Assembly (NCBI GenBank): GCA_903825945.1
Contig: CAIKCJ010000049.1
Coordinates: 1-64,000 of the forward strand
Direction of reading: 5' to 3'
Length of the DNA: 64,000 bases
Source: an uncultured Actinomycetes bacterium
GTDB taxonomy: Bacteria > Actinomycetota > Actinomycetes > Nanopelagicales > Nanopelagicaceae
In this document: one piece after another, positions 53,603 through 62,581 of the stretch
Numbering within the stretch: the stretch's first letter is position 1
Layout: each line of letters opens with the position of its first letter
The notes under the pieces: generated by a model
The model's database searches: none
What the model was told of the DNA's origin: nothing
Seen by the model: the letters and a program-made list of their open reading frames with translations, nothing else
Position numbers and translations under genes: made by a program

Positions 53603-54633
53603 CGTGCTGCCTCATCAGCGCATCCGCACTCGCTATGCATAGACCAGTACCTTCTCTCAACGCCCGCAAACGGATACAAGAGATCGAGCCAGGCTGATGC
53701 ACCAAGGAGCGGACTTGCTCCTGTCGTGATGAATTCGGCGACGGCACTGCTCACCAGTCCCGCGACCAGAGCGATATTTGCACTTAGCAGCTCGCTGCGC
53801 ACACTCTCATATTCGACAGGAAGTCCGGCATCGCGTTTAGCCAGAGCTACGCAACGTAAACAGGGAGTTGAGCCTGGAATAACCAGCGGTCCTAACTCCA
53901 TATTTCGCCCAATAAGCGGATTAATGTGGAGATGCGCAGAACCTTCACTCATCCATCTCTGCACGTAATCCCACTCAATTGGGATAGTAGAAATTATTAA
54001 ATCGGGGTGAGATTTAGCCACACTTTCGCCGTTGGGCATCTGAGCTTCACGAATGATCTCTTGATGAAATTCACTACGCAGTTTTCCAACATCGCTCATC
54101 CTGGTAGTCGTGCCGCATACATCGTGAGCGGTAATTCGATGGGAGAGATGGCCGCGAGTAATTATTCGAGTGTGGACAACCCCCATTGAGTGAAAGAGCG
54201 CCAACAAGGTGCGCGCTAGTCGATTCTCACCTGAAATTAAAATTGTGTATGTAGATCGTTGCGATAGTTCGCGGAGCCCGCCATCACTTCTTCCGGGGCG
54301 ATGAGTAATTAGCGCGCTCTCCATGCTGTGCTGCTCGGCACGATATTTGTTGCTGTCTCCTAGTGGAGCAGGCACGAGGGGAGCGGAGGCAATATCGAGT
54401 AGGGCATGCTCGCTCAGAATTGTTTGCAGATGCATGACATCTGCGGGGTCGATCACCAAGCCCGTTGCGATCTCGGAGATCTCATGTGCGCCATCGAAGT
54501 AGCGGAGTATCTGGCGAGCATGAGGAGAGTTGAGCTTGACCCCATGTGTTGGTAACCCAATAAACACTTCAGTCTGGCCCTGACCAAGGGGGCGACTATG
54601 GACTCCAGTTTTTAATCGGGGATAGGCGCTCAT
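53599..54633 (-). CDS. E1-like (ThiF/TOMM cyclodehydratase-type) protein
   Basis: This 344-residue protein resembles the E1-like partner of YcaO enzymes. The N-terminal ~90 residues look like a peptide-clamp (winged-helix) domain. The middle is a Rossmann-like segment (YTILISGENRLARTLLALF) with no clear ATP-binding arginines. The end carries zinc cysteines (PGSTPCLRCVALAKRDAGLP and the final SECGCADE). A solitary copy near whiB7 is common in actinobacteria. No YcaO, dehydrogenase or precursor peptide gene is in the window, so a ribosomally made peptide product cannot be inferred. Confidence 0.7.
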   Translation of the reverse strand: MSAYPRLKTGVHSRPLGQGQTEVFIGLPTHGVKLNSPHARQILRYFDGAHEISEIATGLVIDPADVMHLQTILSEHALLDIASAPLVPAPLGDSNKYRAEQHSMESALITHRPGRSDGGLRELSQRSTYTILISGENRLARTLLALFHSMGVVHTRIITRGHLSHRITAHDVCGTTTRMSDVGKLRSEFHQEIIREAQMPNGESVAKSHPDLIISTIPIEWDYVQRWMSEGSAHLHINPLIGRNMELGPLVIPGSTPCLRCVALAKRDAGLPVEYESVRSELLSANIALVAGLVSSAVAEFITTGASPLLGASAWLDLLYPFAGVERRYWSMHSECGCADEAAR

Positions 54634-54690
54634 GCATGAAGGATGACTGCTTTCTAGTCAGCCCGCTTGGGCCCTATGCATTTCTGTGGA

Positions 54691-54747
54691 CAAAAAAATC
54701 GACCCCCGCTTTGCACATCATTCGATGTACAGCGCAGAGGTCGATCT
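54691..54747 (-). terminator. Intrinsic terminator downstream of the DUF5679 gene
   Basis: On the minus strand AGATCGACC pairs with GGTCGAT, enclosing a second arm pair (TGTACATC with GATGTGCA), followed by seven Ts (54691-54697). It is a long, bulged stem with a clear T-run. It ends the short DUF5679 transcript. Confidence 0.75.
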
Positions 54748-54801
54748 AATTATTTTAGGCTAGATGCCTATCTCGGCTTTAAGCCTCAGCTTTAAGCTTG
54801 A

Positions 54802-54960
54802 TTACGCCTTGCCCAAGATACGGTTGACCTTGGTGCCACACACTGGGCAGATGCCCTGTGCCATACGGCGACCAGATTCAGAAACCTTGACGTGACCTTC
54901 GAAGGCACGCTTCTCTTTGCACTTAACGCAGTAGGCCTCGCCTTTGTATTCCTCAGCCAT
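54802..54960 (-). CDS. DUF5679 zinc-ribbon-like small protein
   Basis: The protein has 52 residues, read from ATG 54960 behind AGGAGGGTCATC; longer frames to 55071 lack conservation. Two CxxC knuckles (YCVKCKEKR and ICPVCGTK) are separated by ~30 residues with FEGHVKVSESGRRMAQG between, as in the actinobacterial DUF5679 family. The C-terminus NRILGKA resembles the end of small ribosome- or topoisomerase-associated zinc proteins, but function is unknown. It is monocistronic. Confidence 0.85.
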   Translation of the reverse strand: MAEEYKGEAYCVKCKEKRAFEGHVKVSESGRRMAQGICPVCGTKVNRILGKA

Positions 54961-55192
54961 GATGACCCTCCTATCGCCACACACTTCATTGTGTGAGATG
55001 ACCACCTGACTCTCAGGCGAACCATCTCGGGCTCCGGGAAGTTCCCAGAACGAGCGTGCGTACGAGAACACAGTACCCCCGTTTACGCTCAGATTAGGGG
55101 ATTTCGCCCTCAGGCTGTGGGTGAAAAATCACCCTCAAAAAGGCAGATTTTTCTGAAGCAGGGGCAGATAAGGGGCACATTGGGGTAAGCGG

Positions 55193-55834
55193 TTAGATCT
55201 GCTCCGGAGTAGCCGCTAAACCAGCCTCAAAGCCTTCAAGGAAGGCCTCGGCTCGATCTTTCTCAGGATATCGATCCATGTAGCCGTGGAATTCGGCCCC
55301 ATGACCAGGCACGCGCAGGTGAACGAGCTCATGGAAGAGAACGCATTCGACCGCATAGGTTGGTGCCCCGTTGAGTCGAAGTGAGATGCGAATTGTTCCA
55401 TCGCTCGTCGTGCACGAGCCCCAGCGCTCGCGCATAGAGCGCCAGGTGATGGATGTAGGGCGTTCATGAAAATCTGGAAGATACAGGTTTAGCAGGCGCC
55501 CCGCCATCTCCTGGAGTTCTAGGTCGCTACTTCTGTTCTTGGCCTCACGGCGCAGCACGCTGGCGATCATCTCAGGAATCAGCGCATACTCATCTTTGCG
55601 TGAGAGCCGATCTGGAATATGGATTTCAATCACGCCATTTTGGCGGTATGCGCTAATGCTTCGGGTCCGCCTAGAGCTTCGGACTACTCGAAACTCTGGG
55701 AGATTGTCCGGAAGCTGGAGAGCATCGCGTTTGCGGGTGGAGGGAGTTTTTTGGCGTTGGAATTGTTCGCTTTTCACAGGCGCGAAGGTATCTCCGAAGA
55801 TCGATTCCTGGATAAAACTATCCACCGATTCCAC
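55193..55834 (-). CDS. YgjP/M48-like zinc metalloprotease
   Basis: This 213-residue protein has the zinc motif FHELVHLRVPGHGAEFH (HExxH plus downstream His) and the preceding SITWRSMRERWGSCTTSDGTI, typical of the YgjP-like DUF45 family. No membrane helix is present. The N-terminal ~45 residues are low in conservation, so a later start is possible. In actinobacteria such genes lie near whiB7/UPF0182, as here. Substrate unknown. Confidence 0.85.
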   Translation of the reverse strand: MESVDSFIQESIFGDTFAPVKSEQFQRQKTPSTRKRDALQLPDNLPEFRVVRSSRRTRSISAYRQNGVIEIHIPDRLSRKDEYALIPEMIASVLRREAKNRSSDLELQEMAGRLLNLYLPDFHERPTSITWRSMRERWGSCTTSDGTIRISLRLNGAPTYAVECVLFHELVHLRVPGHGAEFHGYMDRYPEKDRAEAFLEGFEAGLAATPEQI

Positions 55835-55980
55835 GAGTTATCCCCCAGTTCTCCACAGCTTTATCAACAAGCTGGAGAAAGTCGCTCTCACTTTTGTTGA
55901 GAGAAGTCTGGCATTTCTTTTTGATTATCGAGCGAACTTGGCATAGGTTTCACGCACCAAGTCCTCGGATAACCGTTTCT

Positions 55981-56005
55981 ATATCAGCAAGGGGAAGGCT
56001 GATAT
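55981..56005. terminator. Hairpin between the two zincin-like genes
   Basis: ATATCAGC (55981-55988) pairs with GCTGATAT (55998-56005). It lies in the 239-bp gap 55835-56073, downstream of the DUF2342 gene on the minus strand. No T-run; weak evidence for termination. No gene was found in this gap. Confidence 0.4.
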
Positions 56006-56043
56006 CGAATTGAGCGCCCGGGGATTTGGCTTTTTATTTCTAG

Positions 56044-56070
56044 CTAATTCACCTAATTCACCTAATTCGC
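56044..56070. repeat. 9-nt tandem repeat after the DUF2342 stop
   Basis: CTAATTCAC twice, then CTAATTCGC. Read on the minus strand each unit carries TAG at the same phase, 3-30 bp after the gene's own stop. Confidence 0.8.
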
Positions 56071-56073
56071 AGT

Positions 56074-57297
56074 CTAAAGAAGTCCCGAGAGATCATCGGG
56101 AACCGTGGTGCTTGCTAAAAATCCAACCGGGTCAGCCAAATCCTCTGCCGTAGGTAGAAGCGTCGGATCTTCCCAACGGTGATCACGGATAGCTACTGCA
56201 CTCTCTGCATCACTATCGGCCGAGAGGATGTAAATCTCTCGCCAAAAATTCGCACATTCACGCATCTTCCGCGGTGAAACTTCCAAGCCGAGCAGTGAAG
56301 CAAAGAGTTGTTGCGTAGGTGAGCTGGTGATACGCGCACGGCGATGAGTTTCTTGCAGTGCGCTCAGTGACGGAAGTCGATCTGTCGCGCTGAGTTCGGT
56401 GACGTGATCGATCCAACCTTCAATCAACGCAAGTGCCATTTCGAGTTTTGAAAGTGCCGCAGCTTGCGCTGGACTTTGTTCGGGTTGGAACATTCCATTA
56501 TTAATTGCCAAAGTAATTGAATCTGGATTGTTTATATCTAATTCACCAGAACTTAATGCGTCTTCGGCTTGATTTTGGATCGCAGCAATATCGACAGTAA
56601 TTCCCTTGCCGTATGCGGTGATGAGATCGCGTAGATAGTCGCTGAGCCATGGTGTATGAGCAAATAGGCGATTTGCAGCTACTTCACGCAAGGCAAGATA
56701 AATCAGCACTTCTTGCTCTGGTAAATCAAGCCCTTCGCTCCATGTCGCAATATTCTGTGGAATGAGGTGTGTTCCATTTTTTGCAAAGAGTGGAAGTGCA
56801 ACATCGTTTGCACTTGTGACGTTAATTGCTAACGCACCAATAGATTGACCAAGTTGACCTGCGATGAGTGATCCCATGAAGCCTCGCATCACAGGTAGAA
56901 AACTTTCGATATTAAATGAGGCGCGCATCTCTTCAGGAATATCAGGTGAAATCTGACCCATAACTTTGACAAGAGCTTGAGCCATCCCTTGCGCAAGCGG
57001 CTCTACAAGTTTTTGCCAACCCGGAATTGAAGACTCCATCCATTCGCGTCTTGTCCAAGCAAGATCCGAGTTGAAAGTGCTCATTGGAAATTGAGTCTTA
57101 TCTTCAATCCATGTATTGGCGATGGTGCATGCTTCTGAAATCCTGGCTAAATCTAAAGTGCCAACTGGAAGATCATTGTGAGTAGCGAGAAATTTGCGAG
57201 CTCCCTCGCGCAAGGCGGAAGTGGCCAGCATGGGCGAACCTTCATTTATCGGGCCGCCAAAAACTCCCTCATTAGGAGTAAATCCAAAACCACTCAT
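56074..57297 (-). CDS. DUF2342 zincin-like metalloprotease family protein
   Basis: This 407-residue protein matches the actinobacterial family that neighbours UPF0182. Seen: GFMGSLIAGQLGQSIGALA, LPEQEVLIYLALREVAANRLFAHTPWL, and LGLEVSPRKMRECANFW near the end. The helix LREVAANRLFAH is where the family normally shows a histidine-containing zinc-like motif (from memory, REAAHxRLF). Here that His appears replaced by Ala or Asn, so catalysis may be lost. No signal peptide. It is divergent from the small membrane protein and UPF0182 genes. Confidence 0.8.
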   Translation of the reverse strand: MSGFGFTPNEGVFGGPINEGSPMLATSALREGARKFLATHNDLPVGTLDLARISEACTIANTWIEDKTQFPMSTFNSDLAWTRREWMESSIPGWQKLVEPLAQGMAQALVKVMGQISPDIPEEMRASFNIESFLPVMRGFMGSLIAGQLGQSIGALAINVTSANDVALPLFAKNGTHLIPQNIATWSEGLDLPEQEVLIYLALREVAANRLFAHTPWLSDYLRDLITAYGKGITVDIAAIQNQAEDALSSGELDINNPDSITLAINNGMFQPEQSPAQAAALSKLEMALALIEGWIDHVTELSATDRLPSLSALQETHRRARITSSPTQQLFASLLGLEVSPRKMRECANFWREIYILSADSDAESAVAIRDHRWEDPTLLPTAEDLADPVGFLASTTVPDDLSGLL

Positions 57298-57464
57298 CGA
57301 TTCACCGCACTTTCCGTAATTACTCTACTTGCGTCAACAAGGAAATCCCTGAGAATCTTCCCGGGGACAGGAAGCCATTTCGGGTGGGCCTTGGTGGCCA
57401 GGCTCACTGCTTTTTAGTTTTCTCTTCTTTTGTGGGGAGATCGCGCCATCGCTAGGCTACGCGT

Positions 57465-57713
57465 ATGTCGCATTCAACCGCCTTTGCCGCCCTTATTTGG
57501 TGGATCATCCCCCTCATTGGCGTCACGGGTGCAATCGGCTACGTTATTTGGACTTCCAAATACAAAGATAAGTTCGATAATGAGACCAATCGGTCTGTCA
57601 GTAAATTCCAGCTCTTCCAGGAGACGCTCCGTGAGCCTGCCACACCGGCAGATGCCCCCGCCCAGGGTTCGGTTCACCCCTCCGCAGCTCCCCAAAATAC
57701 GCCGCAGAGCTAG
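57465..57713 (+). CDS. Small single-pass membrane protein upstream of UPF0182
   Basis: The protein has 82 residues: one transmembrane helix (about residues 7-29, with WWIIPLIGVTGAIGYVIW), a charged helix (SKYKDKFDNETNRSVSKFQLFQE) and a Pro/Ala-rich tail. It lies 28 bp before the UPF0182 gene on the same strand. A similar small protein precedes UPF0182 in other actinobacteria by my recollection. Function unknown. Confidence 0.65.
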   Translation: MSHSTAFAALIWWIIPLIGVTGAIGYVIWTSKYKDKFDNETNRSVSKFQLFQETLREPATPADAPAQGSVHPSAAPQNTPQS

Positions 57714-57741
57714 GACTCTAACCCCTTAGTAGAGTGGGGGC

Positions 57742-60642
57742 ATGAGTTCATTCCAGTTCCCAAATAACCCTTTCGGCAATCGCGGACCTAATGGTCCTTC
57801 CGGTCAGAGTTCTGGTGCAGGACGCCGTCGGGGACCAAGCACACTCGGATATGTCCTTATCGCGCTGGCAGTCATTGTTGCGATTCTGGTTTCACTCACT
57901 GGTTTCTACACCAACCTTCTCTGGTTCCGTTCAGTCAACTTCACAACTGTCTGGAAAACCACGCTCTTTACTAAGGCCGAACTCTTTGTGGTTTTTGGAG
58001 CTTTAACTGCAGCAATCGTTGCCTCAAACATATTCATTGCATATCGCAAGCGTCCAATTTATGTGCCTATGAGCGCAGAGCCAGATAATCTCGAACATTA
58101 TCGCGGCCAACTCGATCCATTCCGTCGTTATGCACTCGCCGCGATTGCACTTGTCACTTTCTACTTCGCAGGCAACACTGGTGCTCGACTATGGAGCACA
58201 TGGTTGCAGTTTAAGAATGCAACAAGTTTTGGTGTAAAAGATCCACAGTTCCACCTTGATATTTCATTCTTCGTATTTAAGTTACCGATGTGGGAAGCGC
58301 TGATCTCTTGGGCGATTTCCACTCTTGCGATCACACTTCTTGCAACAGTGGCAGTTCATTACCTGTACGGTGGAATCCGCCCACAAGTTCGCCAGGATCG
58401 CACAACAGTCTCTGCTCGCGTACAAATTTCAGTACTTCTCGGAGTCCTTGTACTTATCAAGGCATTCGCATACTGGTTCGACCGCTATGACCTAGCACTT
58501 CATACCGGAAGTCTCTTTACTGGACTTTCATATACCGATGTCAACGCAGTGCTCCCTGCTAAATCAATTCTGACTGGCATCGCAGTTATCTGTTCATTGC
58601 TCTTCTTTGCCAACATTATTCGTCGCTCGTGGGTTCTGCCTGCTGCAGGTGTTGTCCTAATGGTGGTCTCTTCAGTATTGATCGCAGGACTGTATCCCGC
58701 ATTCATTCAGACATTTACTGTTAAGCCAAGTGAATCAAATAAGGAAGCCCCTTACATTCAGCGCAATATCAATGCCACTCGCGCTGCATATGGACTGACA
58801 AATGTGAGCACAAAAGACTATGCCGCAGTGATTTCGGCTGCCCCTGGTCAGCTCGCTAAAGACACATCAAATATCGCCAATGCACGACTGCTAGATCCAG
58901 ATGTATTGTCATCAACTTTCCGTCAGCTACAACAGATCAAGCCGTACTACACATTCCCTGATGCCCTTGATGTCGATCGATATACAGTCAACGGTAAGAA
59001 GCAGGACATGGTCGTTGCTGTACGCGAACTCAATATTGCTGGCAGCCCGGCACAGAATTGGATCAACGACCACCTTGTTTATACACATGGATTTGGATTT
59101 GTTGCTGCGCCAACGAATGTAGTGGATGCAGATGGAAAGCCAAGTTTTACAGTTGGCAACATTCCACCTTCAAATGGACTCGGTGCATTTGAGCCTCGCA
59201 TCTACTTCGGCGAGAACGTTCCTGGATATTCGATCGTCGGAGGAACAGCCAAGAGCACCCCTAACGAACTTGATTACCCAGATGATTCGCAAGCATCAGG
59301 CCAACAGAACTACACATACATGGGCAAGGGCGGTGTCCCAATGGGCAGCGCATTTACCCGTTTGCTCTTTGCGATCAAGTATAAAGATCAGCAGATTTTG
59401 CTCTCTAACCTCATTAATAAAGATTCAAAGATCCTATTCGATCGCTCACCGCTTGTGCGCGTGCAAAAAGTAGCGCCATGGTTGACCCTAGACGGCAATG
59501 CATACCCTGCTGTTGTTAATGGTCACGTGCTTTGGATTGTTGATGGCTATACAACCAGTTCTGGTTACCCATATTCCGCAAATGAAAATCTTGCGACAGC
59601 AACAACTGATTCTGTAACAGACAATATGAGCTCAGTTACAACGCTTCCTAATCAGACTGTTAATTACATTCGCAACTCAGTGAAGGCAACAGTCGATGCT
59701 TATGATGGAACTGTCACCTTGTATCAGTGGGATGCAAATGATCCGGTCCTCAAGACCTGGAGCAAGGCTTACCCAGGAACTGTTCTTCCTAAGAGCGCAA
59801 TGTCTGCGCAACTCTTGCAGCATATTCGCTACCCAGAAGGACTCTTCGAAGTGCAGCGTGATGTACTAAGTACCTATCACGTTGATAGCGCGGCTGCCTA
59901 CTACGGCGGACAAGACTTCTGGCGCGTTCCTTCGGATCCATCATCCAATGGCGCTAACGCTGGCAGCCAGCCACCGACGTACCAGACGCTCCAATTGCCT
60001 GGTGCACACACCTCTAACTTCTCGCTCTCGACATCTTTCGTGCCACGTGGTGGCCGACAGAACCTCACAGCATTTGCTGTTGTGAACTCAGATAATGGTC
60101 CGGACTACGGCAAGATCACTGTCCTGCAGCTTCCTCGCTCAACCAATATTTCTGGTCCTTCACAAGTTGCATCTAACTTCGAAGCTAACCCAACGGTTGC
60201 TCAGACGCTCTCGCTATTACGCCAAGGTGGTTCTGATGTAGTACTTGGAAATATGTTGACTCAACCAGTAGGTGGCGGACTTCTTTATATCCAGCCTGTT
60301 TATGTTCGAGCGACTGCGAACTCCTCCTCGTTCCCGCTCTTGCAAAAAGTTTTGGTCTCTTTCGGAGATCAGATCGGTTTTGGAAACACGCTGCAGGATG
60401 CTCTCAACCAGGTCTTTGGCGGAAGTTCAGGAGCGATTGTTAATAGTTCGACAGGTGCAGTATCAGGTGGAACAACGGCAACTGTCGGAAGTTCTACATT
60501 GAAGCAAGCACTTGCAGATGCGCAATCAGCTCTCACGGCAGCAAACCAAGCACTGAAAAATGGCGACTTTGCTGCATATGGTCAGGCTCAAAATCAATTG
60601 AGGGTCGCGATTGCAGCAGCTATTGCCGCGCAAGCTAAGTAG
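57742..60642 (+). CDS. UPF0182 family membrane protein
   Basis: This 966-residue protein has a Gly/Pro/Ser-rich cytoplasmic start and seven predicted N-terminal helices (about residues 30-330). A large external domain follows with the family blocks EAPYIQRNINATRAAYGL, YTHGFGFVAAPTNVV, PNELDYP and RLLFAIKYKDQQILLSN, and an Ala-rich coiled end. Relatives occur in actinobacteria and cyanobacteria; the role is unknown but probably envelope-related. ATG follows GTGGGGGC. A two-tier hairpin lies after the stop. Confidence 0.92.
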   Translation: MSSFQFPNNPFGNRGPNGPSGQSSGAGRRRGPSTLGYVLIALAVIVAILVSLTGFYTNLLWFRSVNFTTVWKTTLFTKAELFVVFGALTAAIVASNIFIAYRKRPIYVPMSAEPDNLEHYRGQLDPFRRYALAAIALVTFYFAGNTGARLWSTWLQFKNATSFGVKDPQFHLDISFFVFKLPMWEALISWAISTLAITLLATVAVHYLYGGIRPQVRQDRTTVSARVQISVLLGVLVLIKAFAYWFDRYDLALHTGSLFTGLSYTDVNAVLPAKSILTGIAVICSLLFFANIIRRSWVLPAAGVVLMVVSSVLIAGLYPAFIQTFTVKPSESNKEAPYIQRNINATRAAYGLTNVSTKDYAAVISAAPGQLAKDTSNIANARLLDPDVLSSTFRQLQQIKPYYTFPDALDVDRYTVNGKKQDMVVAVRELNIAGSPAQNWINDHLVYTHGFGFVAAPTNVVDADGKPSFTVGNIPPSNGLGAFEPRIYFGENVPGYSIVGGTAKSTPNELDYPDDSQASGQQNYTYMGKGGVPMGSAFTRLLFAIKYKDQQILLSNLINKDSKILFDRSPLVRVQKVAPWLTLDGNAYPAVVNGHVLWIVDGYTTSSGYPYSANENLATATTDSVTDNMSSVTTLPNQTVNYIRNSVKATVDAYDGTVTLYQWDANDPVLKTWSKAYPGTVLPKSAMSAQLLQHIRYPEGLFEVQRDVLSTYHVDSAAAYYGGQDFWRVPSDPSSNGANAGSQPPTYQTLQLPGAHTSNFSLSTSFVPRGGRQNLTAFAVVNSDNGPDYGKITVLQLPRSTNISGPSQVASNFEANPTVAQTLSLLRQGGSDVVLGNMLTQPVGGGLLYIQPVYVRATANSSSFPLLQKVLVSFGDQIGFGNTLQDALNQVFGGSSGAIVNSSTGAVSGGTTATVGSSTLKQALADAQSALTAANQALKNGDFAAYGQAQNQLRVAIAAAIAAQAK

Positions 60643-60666
60643 CTACTAATTAGCTCATCAGTAGTT

Positions 60667-60711
60667 GAGATAAGCGTACATAACTCAGTTTGGGTTATTG
60701 GCGCTTATCTC
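60667..60711 (+). terminator. Two-tier hairpin after UPF0182
   Basis: GAGATAAGCG (60667-60676) pairs with CGCTTATCTC (60702-60711), enclosing ATAAC/GTTAT. It ends 18 bp before the initiator tRNA. There is no T-run, so it may end transcription weakly or mark the tRNA 5' leader. Confidence 0.5.
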
Positions 60712-60729
60712 GTAGTATTGGGCTACCGA

Positions 60730-60803
60730 CGCGGGGTGGAGCAGCTCGGTAGCTCGCTGGGCTCATAACCCAGAGGTCATAGGTTCAAATCCTGTCCCCG
60801 CTA
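60730..60803 (+). tRNA. Initiator tRNA-Met (CAU)
   Basis: A full class I cloverleaf of 74 nt is readable. The first pair C1-U72 is mismatched, a mark of bacterial initiators. The anticodon stem has the three consecutive G-C pairs (TGGGCTCATAACCCA). The T-arm ATAGGTTCAAATCCTGT is intact. The discriminator is A; CCA is not encoded. The pgl ATG begins two bases after the discriminator. Confidence 0.95.
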
Positions 60804-60805
60804 CT

Positions 60806-61510
60806 ATGAAATACCTTTACGACCCATCAGCCGACGCGCTGGTTGCGTTGTGTGCAGAGAAAACTGTTGAAGCTATCGCCGACGCTTGGCGTGATCTTCG
60901 ACGTGCACAGATTGTCATCACAGGTGGCCGCACCGGCTATGCAAGCGCCAAGGCAATCGATTCAGCCCTCTTTCGTCTCATTAGAGAGAACGAAAGCTTT
61001 GAAGGTTCTGTTGTCCATATCTGGTTTAGCGATGAGCGGTTTGTCCCACAAGGTGACCCTCTTCGCAATGATCAATCTCTGATCGAAGCCTTCTCACTCT
61101 CAAAATCCCATTGTGTCTTTCACGTTGTTGAAGGCGAGGGGGAGTTGGCTGCGGCCGCGTCCCGCTATGCCAGAGATCTAGAGCTCGAAATCGGTAGCAA
61201 GGCCTTTGATGCGGTAGTTCTTAGCATGGGCGAAGATGGCCATATTGCATCGCTCTTCCCTGGGCTACTAGATGCCCAAGAGCCTCGCGCGGCTATTAGC
61301 GTTGAGAATTCACCGAAAGAACCACCACTTCGAGTATCGCTCTCACTAGCCAGACTTGCTCATGCACATTCGATTTACATATTTTGCCTCGGAGAAGGCA
61401 AAATAGAGGCATTGAAAGCCGTTCAGAGTGGACCGGTTGGCTTATTAGACAAGAGTTCACCGAGTGGACAGATCTATATCCTCACGGATCTGCACCCAGA
61501 GCCGCTTTAA
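60806..61510 (+). CDS. pgl: 6-phosphogluconolactonase
   Basis: This 234-residue protein is the second step of the oxidative pentose phosphate pathway. Signatures: GGRTGYASAKAI, IWFSDERFVPQGDP, and VLSMGEDGHIASLFPG with the catalytic Asp/His. The ATG is only two bases after the initiator tRNA, leaving no room for a ribosome-binding site outside the tRNA. After tRNA 3' processing the message would begin almost at the ATG, as in leaderless mRNAs common in actinobacteria. It precedes gnd and zwf, which complete the pathway. Confidence 0.93.
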   Translation: MKYLYDPSADALVALCAEKTVEAIADAWRDLRRAQIVITGGRTGYASAKAIDSALFRLIRENESFEGSVVHIWFSDERFVPQGDPLRNDQSLIEAFSLSKSHCVFHVVEGEGELAAAASRYARDLELEIGSKAFDAVVLSMGEDGHIASLFPGLLDAQEPRAAISVENSPKEPPLRVSLSLARLAHAHSIYIFCLGEGKIEALKAVQSGPVGLLDKSSPSGQIYILTDLHPEPL

Positions 61511-61561
61511 AATTTAGACTATTTATCGTAACTGGCTTCAACAATTACAGGAGAGACAAAG

Positions 61562-62581
61562 ATGACCGTGCAAATTACAATCGTTGGACTTGGACGGATG
61601 GGTGCAAATATCGCACGCCGCATCAAGACACATGCGACAACCCCAATCAACATCAGCGTCTTCGATGTAAATCCAGAGACAGTAAAGAGCGTTGCAGCAG
61701 AAGGTTTTACCCCACTTGCATCTCTCGCAGATCTTGCTCAATACAACGATCCAGCTAACCCACAATTTGTTTGGGTCATGGTTCCTGCAGAAGTTACACA
61801 GCAGACAATTCATGCTGTTGCAGAACATCTAGCTGCTGGCGCAACAATCATCGATGGTGGAAACACTTTCTATCGTGACGATATTGCAAATGCAGAATGG
61901 CTCGCCACCAAAGGAATCAACTTTGTTGATGTCGGAACAAGCGGCGGCGTTTACGGACTCGAGCGTGGTTACTCGCTGATGATTGGCGGAGATAAGGCAA
62001 TCGTTGAGCGTCTTGATCCTATTTTCAAGGCTATGTGCCCAGGAATTGAATCGGCAGAGCGCACACCAGGTAAAGATGGGACTCCATCACAGGCTGAGTA
62101 TGGCTACTACCACTGTGGCCCAATTGGTTCTGGTCACTTCATCAAAATGGTTCACAACGGAATTGAATACGGCGCAATGGCTGCTTACGCAGAAGGTCTG
62201 AACTTGATCCATGCAGCAGCCCAAGGAATTAAGCATCCAACAGCAGTTGGAACTCACACAGAGACCAAGTACGACTTCGACATGGCTGAAGTAACAGAAG
62301 TCTGGCGCCGTGGATCAGTCGTTGCCTCATGGCTGCTTGACCTCACCGCCACTGCATATGGCGAAGATCCAGAGCTTGCTTCCTACGAAGGTTCGGTCTC
62401 CGATTCGGGCGAAGGCCGATGGACAGTCCAGACAGCAATTGATGCTGGCGTGCCTGCCAATGTTTTGAGCGCATCACTCATGGGTCGCTTCACATCTCGT
62501 GGCAATGATCTCTATGCAAACAAGGTTTTGTCAGCAATGCGTAAGAAGTTCGGTGGACACGTGGAAGCGAAGAAGAAGTAA
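61562..62581 (+). CDS. gnd: 6-phosphogluconate dehydrogenase, short (GndA-like) form
   Basis: This 339-residue protein performs the oxidative decarboxylation of 6-phosphogluconate to ribulose 5-phosphate. The cofactor fold is VGLGRMGANIARRI. The substrate motif is DVGTSGGVYGLERGYSLMIGG and the catalytic Lys/Glu region is GSGHFIKMVHNGIEYG. Length is that of the short, tetrameric type rather than the ~470-residue type. AGGAGAGAC precedes the ATG. The stop overlaps the zwf ATG by one base (TAATG). Confidence 0.95.
   Translation: MTVQITIVGLGRMGANIARRIKTHATTPINISVFDVNPETVKSVAAEGFTPLASLADLAQYNDPANPQFVWVMVPAEVTQQTIHAVAEHLAAGATIIDGGNTFYRDDIANAEWLATKGINFVDVGTSGGVYGLERGYSLMIGGDKAIVERLDPIFKAMCPGIESAERTPGKDGTPSQAEYGYYHCGPIGSGHFIKMVHNGIEYGAMAAYAEGLNLIHAAAQGIKHPTAVGTHTETKYDFDMAEVTEVWRRGSVVASWLLDLTATAYGEDPELASYEGSVSDSGEGRWTVQTAIDAGVPANVLSASLMGRFTSRGNDLYANKVLSAMRKKFGGHVEAKKK

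Noticed and set aside
53599-54633. An azole-peptide (TOMM) biosynthetic gene cluster
   Set aside because: Only the E1-like gene is present; YcaO, dehydrogenase, precursor peptide and export genes are absent here.
54961-55071. 37-residue extension of the DUF5679 protein
   Set aside because: The AGGAGG ribosome-binding site lies within it, directly before ATG 54960, and the added residues are not family-like.
55820-55870. Several DnaA-box-like 9-mers (TTCTCCACA, TTATCAACA, CTATCCACC) suggesting a replication origin
   Set aside because: No exact TTATCCACA is present, part lies in the YgjP-like coding region, and there is no dnaA, dnaN or AT-rich unwinding element nearby.
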